Below the pieces are notes generated by a model. The model saw only the letters and a list, made by a program, of their open reading frames with translations. It ran no database searches and was not told where the DNA came from. Position numbers and translations under genes: made by a program. 64,000 nucleotides of DNA, taken from assembly GCA_015501605.1 (NCBI GenBank), contig JADNRZ010000003.1, positions 2,418,001 through 2,482,000 of the forward strand, read 5' to 3'. The DNA comes from Panaeolus papilionaceus. Its lineage: Eukaryota > Basidiomycota > Agaricomycetes > Agaricales. This document shows positions 33,441 to 45,871 of this stretch, one piece after another; the first letter of the stretch is position 1; every line of letters starts with the position of its first letter.

Positions 33441-34271
33441 ATGGCCAACCTCATTCGCTCTGCCAAGTCCGGTAGTAACTGGACTACGAAAGACCTGGAT
33501 AGCTATAATATTCACCTCAACCAACTCGAACCTTTGGAGTTCTTCGAACTGCCTACTCTTCCAGACCCTGCGGTTGATCAGGAGCTGCTCATGCATCTCG
33601 AGGCTCGTGACATGCAGCTGGATTGCAATGCTGAGTTCATCAACTTGCTGAATTTGGCGATGATCCCGGAAGAAAGCACCGTTGTCGACTTTACCTGCGA
33701 ACTCTTCAAGCGTACTGGTTACGTTCATCGCCATCGAGTGGCGCAGATACGAAAGGATTTACCGCTGTTCATATGCGGTGAATGGAGACACGCCAAGACA
33801 AATGTTTGTATTGAGGACCTGCATCAGAACGATATTCTCCTTGTTGTTCAAGAAGAGACACGACTCAAATACAGGAAGCCTGGCGACGTCTCTACACAGC
33901 TAGTCGCCGAGGCCATGGCAGCATTCACGGTGAATAATGCCAAAAGGGAGGGTATGGGGCTTCCTCCGCTAGATTCAAAGGTCAGTATTGCTATCCTCTT
34001 GATCTTCCTCACGAAACTCATTTATTTACAGGTCATGCCGGGAATCATCATGGTTGGCACTTCGCCAACGTTCTTCAAGATCCCTATCACCAAAGAACTT
34101 ATGTCTCATATTCGGCATGGAACATACCCTCCAACCCCTACCATCGTCACTTATTGTTTACCCGCTATACCACGCCCAGATCGCCGCTTCAGTGACGGGA
34201 TGAAGCCCTTGGACAACAGGCTTGAAATCTTGAAGTGTTACGAAGCCTTCAGGAAGATTATTGGTATCTGA
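33441..34271 (+). CDS. PD-(D/E)XK-like family protein, catalytic residues altered
   Basis: About 259 residues, with one 51-nt intron at 33981-34031 (AAG/gtcagt...ttacag/GTC) that keeps the frame open if unspliced. It is a close paralogue of the gene at 34617-35460 and lies tail-to-tail with it. In the paralogue the middle reads like a restriction-nuclease-fold core (TDVCI, then ILLLVQEDKR, then a helix QLVAQALAAF), that is D-Xn-E-X-K. Here the same positions read TNVCI and VQEETR, so the Asp is Asn and the Lys is Thr. The C-terminal half (PGIIMVGTSPTFFKIPIT...GMKPLDNR..ILKCYEAF) is well conserved. The fold assignment is inferred from motif pattern only. If right, this copy is catalytically dead. 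Confidence 0.65.
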   Translation: MANLIRSAKSGSNWTTKDLDSYNIHLNQLEPLEFFELPTLPDPAVDQELLMHLEARDMQLDCNAEFINLLNLAMIPEESTVVDFTCELFKRTGYVHRHRVAQIRKDLPLFICGEWRHAKTNVCIEDLHQNDILLVVQEETRLKYRKPGDVSTQLVAEAMAAFTVNNAKREGMGLPPLDSKVSIAILLIFLTKLIYLQVMPGIIMVGTSPTFFKIPITKELMSHIRHGTYPPTPTIVTYCLPAIPRPDRRFSDGMKPLDNRLEILKCYEAFRKIIGI

Positions 34272-34616
34272 GTGGCTCACGCCACTATGGTTGAAAAAAG
34301 AAACATCATTTATCCGTAGTTGACTGTTGAACTTTCAAGCATAGATATTATAGCTGTACTAAGGTCAATTATCTGTTTTGACCAATAAATACATAGGTAT
34401 ATGTGAATGTCTCGAAAGTTGATGCGTGAGCTATTTTGCGATCTCGTTCATATGTTTCGCTGGTTCGACACATCCCGCCCCGCGGCAAAACAATGGCTGA
34501 CTATGAGTGTGAAATGCCCTACGATTTAATGCTGGAGAAAGGGGATGTTTATTGATATCTGTTTACAACTGTGAAAGCTCTACAAAAAAAAAAAAACCGA
34601 TTGCAGCCTGAACTAC
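34272..34616. other. Shared 3' intergenic region of the convergent paralogues
   Basis: 345 bp between two convergent stops. It is AT-rich, with an A12 run near 34585. No gene is seen. Confidence 0.5.
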
Positions 34617-35460
34617 TCAGATACCAACGATCGTCTTGAAGGCTTCATAACAGCTCAATATTTGGTGCCTGTTATCCAAGGGCTTCATTCCGTCACTGCG
34701 GCGGCGAGCTGGGCGTGGTACGGGGGGGAGACAATAGGTGATGGTGGTAGGGGTCGGAGGGTAAGTCCCATGTCGAACATGGGTCACGAGTTCCTCGGTA
34801 ACAGGGATCTTGAAGAACGTCGGCGCAGTGCCAGCCATGACAATTCCGGGGATGATCTGTGAATGCGTGAGTTTCGCGAAGAAGGTCAAGGGAATAGCAA
34901 TGCTAACTAACTTTTGAATCCAATGGAGGAAGACCCATACTCTGCCTATTGGCATTATTCTCTGTAAATGCCGCCAGGGCTTGGGCAACTAGCTGTGCAT
35001 GGGCGTCGACGGGCTTCCTGTCTTCGAGTCGCTTGTCTTCCTGGACAAGAAGGAGAATATCGTCCTTTTGCAGGTCCACGATACAAACATCAGTTTTGGC
35101 GTGTCTCCATTCACCGCATATGAGTAGGGGTAGATCCTTTCGCGTCTGCGCCACTCGATTGCGATGAACATAGCCAGTGCGCCTGAAGTGTTCGACGGCA
35201 AAGTCGACAACAGCGCTTCCTCCCGTGCTGCTGCTGAGCATCGCCAAATGCAGCAAGTTGATGAGCTCGGCGTTGCAATCCTCCTGCATGTCGTCAGCCT
35301 CAAGATGCACGAACAGCTCCTGATCAACTGCAGGGTCTGGAAGAGCGGGCAGCTCGAAGAACGCTAAATGCTCGAGTTGGTTGAGGCGAATATTATAGCT
35401 GTCGAGGTCGTTCCTAGTCCAATCACTACCGGACTTGGCAGAGCGAATGAGGTCGGCCAT
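34617..35460 (-). CDS. PD-(D/E)XK-like family protein, motif intact
   Basis: The second member of the inverted pair, about 262 residues. It has one 55-nt intron (34857-34911) at exactly the same codon (DSK/) as its paralogue. It starts MADLIRSAKSGSDW. A predicted nuclease-like core reads GEWRHAKTDVCIVD, then ILLLVQEDKR about 15 residues later, then an amphipathic helix (AQLVAQALAAFTENN). The D...E-D-K arrangement fits the PD-(D/E)XK superfamily. The C-terminal conserved block is PGIVMAGTAPTFFKIPVT and GMKPLDNRHQILSCYEAF. No signal peptide or membrane segment. Its start faces the AMP deaminase start across 190 bp. I know the family only as uncharacterised Agaricomycete proteins; nuclease activity is inference. 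Confidence 0.65.
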
Positions 35461-35650
35461 GATGGTAGAAGGTAAACATTAGGAATGGCCCCTATTATAT
35501 AATACATCAATTACGTCATTCTCCCAATGAGGCTTGAGCTGCCTTCACCGAGGCGTCTTGTCCAAAATATTCGCCTCAAATCCGCAAACTTTTGGGTGCT
35601 AAATCCGCCAAGTGTACCGTTGACCAGAAGTTACAATCATCATCAACAGC

Positions 35651-38600
35651 ATGTCCCCGCAATCAGATCCATCCAATGATCACTCCAACGCCGAAACTCC
35701 CCTTGCCCACCCGCATACTCCGATCCTAGGCCCTCCCGACTCGCCTACAATATCCACATCGCATGCAGGGCTTCAAATCCCGGAATCGAAGGATGGGTTC
35801 TTTGGGTACACCGAAGAGAAGAGCTTGCAACATGTGCGTTTTGTTTGGTGTGCTTTTTGCGAGAGATGAGGGGATTGATGTGGGCTTGTTATGGGTAGAT
35901 TGAAGAGAAGATGTGGGCTCATCGGAGAGGATCCGATGCTCATTCGGAGGCGGGTGGGTTGAGGCCTGTGTCGTTGCAGGGCTCGGCGTTTGGTGATGCG
36001 TTCCATGAGGAAGAGGTAGAGGATCAGAAGAAACAGTTGTCTGGGGAGGCGCATTATGTTGGTACGTTTTCCATGTCGAAATTTTGGCCGGTTGTTCTAT
36101 TATTATCGTTCATTATTGACATGGATTTATAAACTGTAGATCCGGTCATCACGAGCGAGCAGTTGCAGCTGTTACAGTCGCTCCAAAGATGCTTAGAGCT
36201 GCGTGATAAGTACATGCTCAAATCCCGACAGCGCCTAGGCGATGACCCGAGGGATCAAGATGCTCACCACACCCCGTTCGATGAGAAATACCTGGACGTG
36301 TGCGGTATAAAACCAGACGTTGGTATTCCGTTCCCCAAGGCAGCGTCTGTGGCTGGAAAGGATGACGCGGAGGGAAAGAAGACAGGACAGCCTCAACATA
36401 AACCATGGAAGATATACCCGAAACCCCCTCCCCCGCATTGGCATTGGAAAGACGACAATGTCGTTAGCGCTGATGGAAATTCAGAGTCGAGGCCGGGTCA
36501 TGAGTTTGATCTGAGGGAGGTTGAAATTCCTGGGAAGCATGAGGGTTGGACGTTTAGAATTGACGGCAAGGGAGTCTATCAGGTTTATGATGAGAGTGCA
36601 GGTAAGTCGCTTCTGTCATTGCCATGGATCCCAGAGCTGTACTCATAGGCGAAAAGCAGTTTCAGATTATCTTTCACCTGCCACAGAGGCGTCTAAATCG
36701 ACTCAAGTTCCCGCTTTTGATATCCCAGATATCAGAGAATATTTCGTGGACCTCGAATACGTCCTATCCGTCATTTCGGATGGTCCCACCAAGAGCTTTG
36801 CGTATCGCAGACTCAAGTATCTCAGCAGCAAGTTTACGATGTATACTCTGTTGAATGAGTTCCAGGAGTTGGCTGATATGAAGGTGCGTTTTCTTTGAAA
36901 ACTTCATTGATTGGAATGCTGACTGGTGTGTTTGTAGAGAGTCCCTCATCGGTTGGCTCTTTCACCCTTGATTATGATTGTATCACAAATTAATTTCGTT
37001 TTATGCTTCTAGTGACTTTTACAATGTCCGTAAAGTCGATACGCACGTTCACCATTCCAGCAGCATGAACCAAAAGCACTTGTTGCGTTTCATCAAGAGC
37101 AAGATGAAGAGAAGCCCTGATGTACGCTGCCAAACCAATTGTCTGGTTTCTACTCATCTCTAACCGGTAATCAATTCTACAGGATGTGGTCATCTTCCGA
37201 GACGGCCAGGAGTTGACACTTTCTCAAGTGTTTGAATCGCTGAAGTTGACGGCGTATGATTTGTCTATTGATACCCTGGACATGCACGCGCATCAGGATT
37301 CGTTCCATCGGTAAGGGTTCTTTTATCGCCTTAACTTCAGAGGCTAATAAAAGTCTGTCGTTGTGCTCTAGGTTTGATAAATTCAACTTGAAGTACAACC
37401 CCATTGGCGAGTCGAGGTTGAGGGAAATCTTTTTGAAGACGGATAATTTCATCCAGGGCAGGTATTTAGCGGAATTGACCAAGGGTGAGTGAGGGTTGGA
37501 TCCTTACTTTGAATCAGTGATGCTGATGTCCATGAACAGAGTTGATGAACGATTTGGAGCAGAGCAAATACCAGGTACATCATATCTGCTTTCTGATGCC
37601 CTGTATTATAGTTAATCACGTCTTTTTTACAGAATGTGGAATGGCGTATCAGTATCTACGGTCGTTCACCCTCTGAATGGGACAAGCTCGCGAAATGGAT
37701 CGTCAACAATAACCTCTACTCTCACAATGTGAGGTGGTTGATTCAAATCCCGAGGTTGTATGAGGTGTACAAGGCGAATGGGAGCATTCATACCTTTGAG
37801 GATATTGTTACCAGTGCGTTTTCGCCTTCTCCCTATCTGCAGATGTCCGAGTCGAGAAATTGACGCCTATATTTTATTTTATGGCAGATGTCTTCAAACC
37901 TCTATTCGAAGTCACCCAAAGCCCGCAATCTCACCCCGAATTGCATATCTTCCTTCAGCGTGTTATCGGATTTGACACCGTTGATGACGAGTCTAAAGTG
38001 GAGAGGAGGATTCACAGGAAGTTCCCCTATCCCAAGTTGTGGAACCTGCCTCAAAGCCCCCCATATTCTTACTGGTGCGCCTCTCTATTAGTAATTTTTC
38101 TTTTACTGATGTTAACGACTTGGTTCGCACAGGATTTATTACATGTTCGCGAATATGGCGAGCTTGAATAGCTGGAGACAACTACGAGGATTCAGTAAGT
38201 CGACCCGTTCCTTTTCCTCATACACCCAATGGGAATTATTCTCTCCTAGACACCTTCGTCTTCCGACCTCACTGTGGCGAAGCAGGCGACACCGACCATC
38301 TCACTTCGGCCTTCCTCACCTCGCACTCCATCTCACACGGTATCCTGCTCCGCAAAGTCCCTGCTCTGCAGTATTTGTTCTATCTCAAGCAGATCGGGAT
38401 CGCGATGAGCCCGCTTAGCAATAATGCGCTATTTTTGACGTATGAGAGGAATCCACTTCCTGACTTCTTTAGGACGGGGTTGAATGTGAGTTTGAGTACG
38501 GATGATCCTCTGCAGTTCCATTTTACGAAGGTGGGTAGTTTATGATTTATTTGATTTTGGTCGGTGGATAGTTGATGAGTTGTGTTAGGAACCGTTGTTG

Positions 38601-39077
38601 GAGGAGTACAGTGTAGCTGCTCATGTATGTATACCTCAACTGCTCATGCTCTTCTTCGTGGTTTTGACTATCTTGTCTCTCTGTATCAGATCTATAAATT
38701 TCCGCAAAGTTCTCTGGCAGAACTTGCACGCAACTCTGTGCGACAGAGTGGGTTTGAGATGGAGATCAAGAGACACTGGATCGGGCAGGACTGGTATCTT
38801 CCTGGGGCGGCCGGGAACGATATTAACAAGGTAATTAATTATGCTCTCGTGTTCGTCCTTGAATTCAAGTTATGGGTGCTGATCATCGTAATGCAATGCG
38901 TCATAGACCAACCTCCCCGATATCCGACTCGCCTACCGCCACCAAACGCTGCTCGGCGAACTGGAAATGATCAAAGGAAAGGCCGAGCCTGTTGTTGCGC
39001 CTCTTGTTGCCAAGAAGGAGGTTATACTCCCTACTCCCGATGCTGTAGCTGCGAAGGCGATGAGCGGTCGCATTTGA
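35651..39077 (+). CDS. AMD1: AMP deaminase
   Basis: Deaminates AMP to IMP in the purine nucleotide cycle, in the cytosol. It is a heavily spliced gene from [13 protein letters not shown] to a TGA at 39075-39077. A low-complexity N-terminus is followed by [13 protein letters not shown] and [20 protein letters not shown], typical of the AMP deaminase regulatory region. The metal-dependent barrel follows: the first metal-ligand site is [21 protein letters not shown], a second His region is [14 protein letters not shown], and the family signature is [17 protein letters not shown] near 38490-38600. The chain ends with a short helical tail ([19 protein letters not shown]). All the family motifs I looked for are present and exons join in frame by eye, so it should be functional. 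It diverges from the nuclease-like gene upstream. Confidence 0.92.
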
Positions 39078-39385
39078 AAGGGAGAATTGACGTGATCGTT
39101 TTGATTGATTGTCTTGTACCCCAACTGTATAAACCTCCTTTGTTTGATAGCTTTAATTGTAAACTTTAGACTTTAGATTGTGAATTGAATGACTTGCAAA
39201 CTTGTACTATGCCGCCATGTCCGTTGAGTGTACGCCCCCTGCCGCCCCTGTCTGCGATCCCAAATTGGAACTTTGATCACACGATCGGGATCAACAACTT
39301 TTTGTTCTACACCATCATCAATGCTGTTGTCGTCGTGGTCGTCGATCTGAACTTGCATATCAGGCAGACTCAAGTAAAATAAGGG

Positions 39386-41235
39386 ATGTGGTCAACAGCT
39401 CGAGAAATTGCAGAGGGTGATACGGTTATAATTTGGCTCGCAAGTAGTTTTTGTTCCTTACACCGTCAACGAGATGTCATGCTCATTACAGTCAAATTTT
39501 ATCTCTCCCTCTTGCTCAAAAATATTTGACCCGAAAACTGCTACTCAACACACCAACCGACCGGGATATAACAGACAAGGGACCTGATCCAACCACTTAC
39601 CATTACACCCGGCAAAGACTACAACACAAAATTTGGCAACTTTAAACACACGGATTTCATTGGCGTCCCGTATGGCTCCAAAGTCGCTGCTCGGACGTCG
39701 TCGTCAGGAGGAGCAGCACGGGGGTTCGTGATCGTACTACGTCCTACGCCAGAGCTGTGGACTTTGGCGCTACCGCATCGCACCCAGATTTTGTATCTGG
39801 CGGATATTGCGTTTATTGTGAGTTGGTTGGGAATTAAGAACGGAAGTCGGGTGATTGAAGCTGGTGAGTTGAACCCTACGTCGTGAACTGTTACGGTTAT
39901 TGCGATCTTGGTGTTGGAAGGAGTGCTGATGCGATGTGTTTTTTGCTCTAGGTACCGGATCGGGATCGTTTTCACATTCTGTTGCGAGGACAGTTGGGAG
40001 TACTGGCAAGCTCTTTTCGTTTGAGTTCCATGAAGCCAGGTTCCTAAAAGCAAAGTACGTACCCTTACTCTGCAACTGGTGCATTTCCTTCCTTCCTGCT
40101 CCTTGCTGACCGTGACATCCTCTATTTACAGGGACGAATTTGAAAGCCATGGCATGGCCGATATCGTCACCCTTCAGCACAGGAACGTATGCAAGGAAGG
40201 GTTTGCACTTTCACATGAGGTTGATGCTGGTACGTCTATTTTTCTCGGCCTACCCAAACTTTCCGGACAACTCGCTAAAATTTTGGATGATAGTATTTTT
40301 GGACCTCCCAGCACCTTGGGACGCCATCGCATCTGCGAAAGAGGCTCTAAAAGTGAGTTTACTACATGCTATCTATTGCTCAAAATGACTCACGCTTTTT
40401 TCCCTCATTTTTTCTCGCTCTGCTGGATGAATAGAAGGATCGTCTCGGCCGGATATGCTGCTTTTCTCCCTGTATCGAGCAGGTGTTGCGTACTGTCAAT
40501 GCTCTGAATGAGCATGGATTTACAGGTCAGTCGATTCTCTTGTTGCTTTTTCACATTGATTTTTCTCTGACTACCCCCCCCAAAAAATTAGAAATCACGA
40601 CGTATGAAACCTTGCTTCGTCCTATTGAGGTTTTCCAAACCCCTCCGCTGTTACCCGTCAGTGCTCTTTCTGAGAAATTGAAAGAGTCTGAGCGTAGGAG
40701 GGAAGACAAGAGGTTGAGGCAAATTGAGGCGAATAAACGTGCGCTGGCGCAGAATGGTGTTGACGGTGCTGGAAAGAAACGAAAACGTGATGCAACGACA
40801 GGATCAGGAGAACCTTCCGCTGCGGCGGATGCAGAGATTTTGGAAGAAGACACAGAGGTGAAGAGGGTGAAAGTTGACGCGGAAGTGGAGGAGATGGACG
40901 TTGACGAACAGGTGCAGGACGTCACTGCACCTGCCGTTATCGAAGAGTCGTCAGCATCGTCGTCAGCGCCTGCAAGACCTGGTTCAAGGCTGTCAAGAGG
41001 AGCTGACATATCGGCTCTCAGCAAAACCAACATCTCCAAAGCTCTTCCTGAGGTTAGAGGTCACACTTCATACCTCACCTTCGCCTTGTTGGTTCCTTAT
41101 CGCGACCCAAACGCCCCATCTACATCTGCACCCCCCAAAACGAATGAACAGGCCTCCACCACCCAGCAGGCGGACAGGGCAGAGTCAACCCCAATGTCAA
41201 ATACTGATGGTGAAAAGACGGGTGGGCGAAGTTAA
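39386..41235 (+). CDS. TRM61: tRNA (adenine-58-N1)-methyltransferase catalytic subunit
   Basis: Trm61 binds S-adenosylmethionine and, with Trm6, methylates A58 in the T-loop of tRNAs. Exon 1 ([18 protein letters not shown]) carries the conserved EGD..I.W start. After an intron come [20 protein letters not shown] and [11 protein letters not shown]. The methyltransferase core follows: [15 protein letters not shown], the SAM-binding loop [34 protein letters not shown], and [11 protein letters not shown] long charged linker with Lys/Arg and Glu/Asp tracts leads to the conserved C-terminal [10 protein letters not shown] block. At least five introns are read through by eye; the first donor site is uncertain (GC or GT after TGGCTC). 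It ends 135 bp from the convergent helical-protein gene. Confidence 0.9.
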
Positions 41236-41369
41236 CAACCTAACTTGTAAATTGTTGTATGGTATGTAGTGTATACATGATGCTCTATATATTGTAATAA
41301 CGTACGTACGCCTTCTCTATGTCCTGCCTAATAACCTTTGCTTACAACTCTACAGATCATTGTCTGAAT

Positions 41370-43286
41370 CTACTGGGCCTTTAGAGCTTCCACCACAACG
41401 TGTGTTTCATAACTCTTTAACGCCACCATTGTGTCTTCGTACTTCCCCTGCTCCATCTTGACGCGAGTTAGAAGGTCTTCGTCGTTGGCGGGTGGGTTCT
41501 GAGGATCGTCCAGGTATTTGCTCAATGACATCAGATCCCCGTACACCTGTACAACAACACGCCAATGGATGATCAGCTGGTTCTCCACTACTGGGGTCCA
41601 CGAGAAGCGTAAATTCTCGCTCACCCTTCCCCATAATTTGCTAAACTGGCAAACCTTCCCACTCAAAGACGAAAACACCTTGATAAGCTCTTCAATTTCG
41701 TGCTTCTCCACCCCAAGCTCGCTTGTTTTGTGCTGGACGTCATGTTTGAGCTTTGTGAGTTTTTCGATGTGTTCTTCTCTTTCCTTATTGTTCACTGGTC
41801 GATTTCAAAGCAGAAGTAAGAAATGGGTTGCGCAAAAACCTAAAACAGAGCGGGTAACGCCACCATATTTACCTGCTGCGCTGCGGATTGCTTGAGGAGT
41901 AGGCGAAGCGTCCAATTCCTTGAAAAACCCGAGGATGGAATTGAATTCACCGATCATCCTGATCACCTGTTGGGATGCGAAGCAGCGCAATGAAAAACCA
42001 TTGTTCAGTCATTCCTTCTTTGCCAATTCATTGTGAAGCTGAATTTTCAGCTTGTCAACCTCGCTAGCACGAGATGACGCGAGGCGAGCAAGGGGTATTT
42101 AAGAGGTAATGCTACTCACGAAATCCCTGTAGTTTGGTTCATGAGCGATGGGTTCGGGTATGGGACCCATGGGCATAGTGTTTTCGTTCCCATTTGTGAC
42201 GATAGTTGAGCAATCCCCTTCTAATGCTACTGGGCTTGGATGGGTTGCTGAAACGCGATTATCACCAGGCTCGCCATCATTGACAGCCCCTCGGTGTCGG
42301 AAGGTAGGCATCTAATTGAAAACGGAAGACAAAAACATGATCAAGGAATTGAGCGGTTTAATTTTAGTGTCGTTATAATATCAAAGGCATGATTACTCAC
42401 AAGTTCTTTTATAGATGATAAAAGTCGTTGAAGGAGGCTGACAGGAAGTGGACTGAGGTGTTGAAGTTGCAAGTTATGATGAGAGCATTAAAAAGTGCAA
42501 TCAAGACAAGATTGGCGACAAGAGGCTGGAGTAGTAATGGTTTTACTGACCTGGGACCAATCGCCTTGGCCAATTGTGTTATGTGCTCACCGAGATCCTT
42601 CAGAGGTCGCTGTGCATCTTCGACGATGCTGAATTGGGTATGACACAGTTCTTCACATATGGTTTGAAGTGCGTTTTTTACGTTATCAAAGCCTTTCTGA
42701 ATGCTGAGGTTGTCTTTCTTTGCAAGAGCGCATATCTGTTATGCAGGAAGCACACATACAGCAGACAAAATTGGCGGGAAATATCAAATGGAAGGGGTGG
42801 CGTTAGTGAGAACAGTTCAGTAGAAATGTTGTTGCTGCTCACCTTATCAGCTGCCTGGCGTGTTTCTCGCAGCTTGTACGACAGTTCGTGTTCCTCTGAC
42901 TCGATGACCGGAACAACGTCAGTGACGAACTCTAATTTGATTCAAAATCATCAGAACACCCCGTTCATCGTTCCAAACTCCGAGGCACAGGAGCACTCAC
43001 TGGAAACCGCCGTGTACAAATCTTGCGCAGATATATGGGAAATTGCCAAAACCGCACGAAGGTGCTAGGAAAAAAAAGCGCGGCGGTTGACGTTCAGACA
43101 AACGTTCGCGAGCCAAAAGAAGGGACTGACTTCGTCGCATTGGACTGCTAACGGCGTGATCGTCGTCGAGGCGATTGCATCGACTCGTTTGAGCGTTTGG
43201 TATGCTGCTGAGAAGGCTTCGATTAACTCAATGGCTTTGAGGATTAGAGGTCCGCTTGTAGCGAGCCCGGTGAGGACCGCCGCCAT
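41370..43286 (-). CDS. Alpha-helical, coiled-coil protein of unknown function
   Basis: A spliced gene, roughly 350-370 residues, on the same strand as and 485 bp downstream of the GTPase gene. Exon 1 gives a mildly hydrophobic helix (MAAVLTGLATSGPLILKAIE) followed by helical sequence to QCDE. Later exons give long heptad-like helices (PVIESEEHELSYKLRETRQA, ICALAKKDNLSIQKGFDNVK, DAQRPLKDLGEHITQLAKAI). Then comes a polar linker (MPTFRHRGAVNDGEPGDN), and finally a coiled coil (KHDVQHKTSELGVEKHEIEE) with FSKLWGRVSENLRF near the end. Proteins with this all-helical layout are common and uncharacterised in Agaricomycetes. The overall shape recalls membrane-acting helical bundles, but no diagnostic motif proves that. 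Function unknown. Confidence 0.65.
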
Positions 43287-43770
43287 GGATGGTGGTTATC
43301 TGTGAATTGTTGTCAGATTTGCCGTTCGGCGCTCATTCTATTCATGCCCACGGTTCGATCGCAAAGAGAGATGTCATCCTCCCCATTCCAACTCTTCAAC
43401 TCGTTGGGGTTAAAACTCTTCCTTTCTTCACGCACGCACATCGGTTCCATACCTTGTCAGAAATTAGCGTACGAACCATGATGGACCAAATCGGGATATT
43501 CTGTTGCCATTCATAGAAATTGTGTCACAATCAAAGTCTGAGCGCCTCCTCACATATCTGTCCCATTCCAATAGCGGCGGCAATCATGTATCAGATTAGA
43601 CGCAGGGACGGTTTATATTCTTCAATGACCATGGAAACTACAAGCATTATTCCAAATCTTATTGATGGAATCGCGTTTACTGGAACACAGTTACACGGAT
43701 GACTCAGAAATCTAGTGAGCATCATGCTAGAAGAGCAGTGCGAATGAACGACTGCATTTCAACGAAAAGC

Positions 43771-45064
43771 TTACAAAGACCTACCTTTCTTCGAATTATG
43801 AAACCACATATTTCTCTGCCTTTCAATAGCATGCACTAATTGACGAAAGAGGCCTTTGGGGGCTTGCGTCGACACTGGTGAGGAGAGCGCTGGATGGACC
43901 TTTCCCCTTGAATACTCGTGAATTGAAGGAGAATCAAAGTTTGTTTCTAGTTGGTGGTCGTATCTATTGGTGGTGATTACGGAACGTTGAACAGACGTTT
44001 CAGCGGTATTGCGATGTATGGCATTGGCTTTAATTGAAGCTTGGAGCCGCTGATGGCGGTCCTCAGATCCTGCGGGCGGGTTTCCAAAATTAGCGAGCTG
44101 CAGAATGAGCTTATCCAAAACCTCTTGGTTTTCTTTGTATCCCCGTTCGAGGATGGATTTGAGCTCAGCGTTTGTTTGTGCGTCTGGTTGAGTCATGTCC
44201 AGTTCAATGATGGACTTCTGATGAAGAGCACATCCAATGCGCTCATGGAGGTCATGATACAGGTATCCGGAGATTGAGGATATATCTCCAGAGAATGCAT
44301 CAACGTAATGGTTTCCGTGATCCAGTATCTGAAGCGCTGAAATCCTGTCATTCATAAATCGTGTCGTGATAATTCGTCCCCCTGCCAGATACTCCTAAAT
44401 GTTACTTGTCAGTCGCTTCCTAATTAGAGAATGAAGGAAACGCAGATGCCTTGAGAACTTCATCTGTCAACTGCAAAAAGTTTGACTCTGCTCGGGCTCG
44501 AGTACGTTCGTTGTATAACGTGTCCCACATCGTAGTTACGACTATCGTTGCTCCAATATCTGCATGAGGTGTCAACAAGGCTTTGAGCATCTCGATGGTC
44601 CTTCTCCTTGTTCCGCTCAGTCGTGTTTCCGTGATCGGAGTCAAAAACAGCACCCTGCCAACAGTATATCGACTTCAATCATATTATCAATCAGCGACAT
44701 ACAAACTTGCAATCGAAAGCTTTACGTGTTTTCTCACCCTATTTCTTTTAGCCATTGTATCACCATGCTGATTATTTCAACCTCTGATATTTTGGGATCG
44801 GAGAATCCGGGGGTATCGACCAGGTAAACAGGGCAGTATAACGAATCCATCATCTGGGAGACGTTGACAAGCCGGTAGGCGGTTATATTTTGAGTGTATC
44901 CACTTAGTTGATTCTTTGAGATAGACAAGGACTGCGAGTCGCTCGCAAGTGCCTCGATGAACTTGGGTATAGAAATATTTAAAAGCGTCGAATAAGTCAA
45001 CAATGCAAAAAGGGATATGATACATTGGACGCACACTGCTCTTCCCCGCACCTGTTGGCCCCAT
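43771..45064 (-). CDS. Fungal G-domain GTPase (P-loop, AIG1/septin-like)
   Basis: A predicted GTP-binding protein. The P-loop is GPTGAGKSS at the 5' end, and splicing joins it to FIEALASDSQSLSISKNQLS. Switch II / G3 is VYLVDTPGFSDPKISEVEI. Next is a conserved LTPITETRLSGTRRRT block, then the G4-like IVVTTMWD (TMWD instead of NKxD, as is usual in this fungal family). The C-terminal helical extension ends in a basic tail (MWFHNSKKGRSL). There are at least three introns. The ATG at the P-loop has a stop 9 bases upstream in frame; a short upstream exon is possible. Members are abundant in Agaricomycete genomes; their cellular role is not established. It sits just upstream of the helical coiled-coil gene on the same strand. 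Confidence 0.75.
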
Positions 45065-45871
45065 GATTCTTCATATTTTCAGTGATAAAGTCGAGCACAT
45101 GTATGCAGGGAAACCCACAGGTATAGGAATGGAAACGAGGAAATGCGACTTGTTACACGCTCTACAGAAATATTCCCAGAGATTCTCAAGTTAGAAAGCT
45201 TAGCGTCCAACTCCATCTATGCGACGGAACGACCTTGTTTATGGATAGGGGAAGGGATGAGGTTTAGATGATGGGCGTCGTGGAAAAAGACGTGAGCTAG
45301 AATAGGCTTCATCATGTAAGGCGATGCGTTGGCTCTATTGACTAATATTAGATTGATTTGTTATGACTGGAAAACGGTGGGTAAATGAAGGGGTCGTTTG
45401 GCGTATGCTCTAAATATAAACGCGAAAACCAAAGAGCACACATGCTTGTCATTCGAATTGATTCAACCAGAAAATTTTGAACGATATATGATATTGTCCC
45501 TCCAGAAGGCACCAAAATGTTCATCTTATGCATCTTATCAATGCTTGTCGAACAGTTTTATCGCTGGTGATAAGGGTCGGACAGATTCGGACTCCATATT
45601 ACGGACGTTAGCAGAGAAAATGCCTTGTTTTTCCTTTCTTCTCGTACTGGCAGCGCATCGAATTTATGTCAGTCCAAGAGGTAGGGCCAACAGAACTTGA
45701 TCGGCTTCCGCAGTGAAATAGGGGTTACGCTTAAGCGCCAGGATCACCTTCCTTTTTTGGGTTTGTAGTTGTTTGATCCAAAGGCCCTTCAAAAATTTGG
45801 TCAGCCCTGGATGTCATAGAGCAAACTCCCAACTGTATATCCGTCAACCCCGTATTCCGTCGTGCATTATA
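45065..45871. other. Intergenic region between GTPase and EBP2 starts
   Basis: About 800 bp between divergent gene starts. Short ORFs show no domain. It presumably contains both promoters; no TATA box was convincing. Confidence 0.4.

Noticed and set aside
41370..43286. Pore-forming toxin identity for the helical protein
   Set aside because: Only general helical layout supports it; no diagnostic hydrophobic hairpin or family motif is visible.
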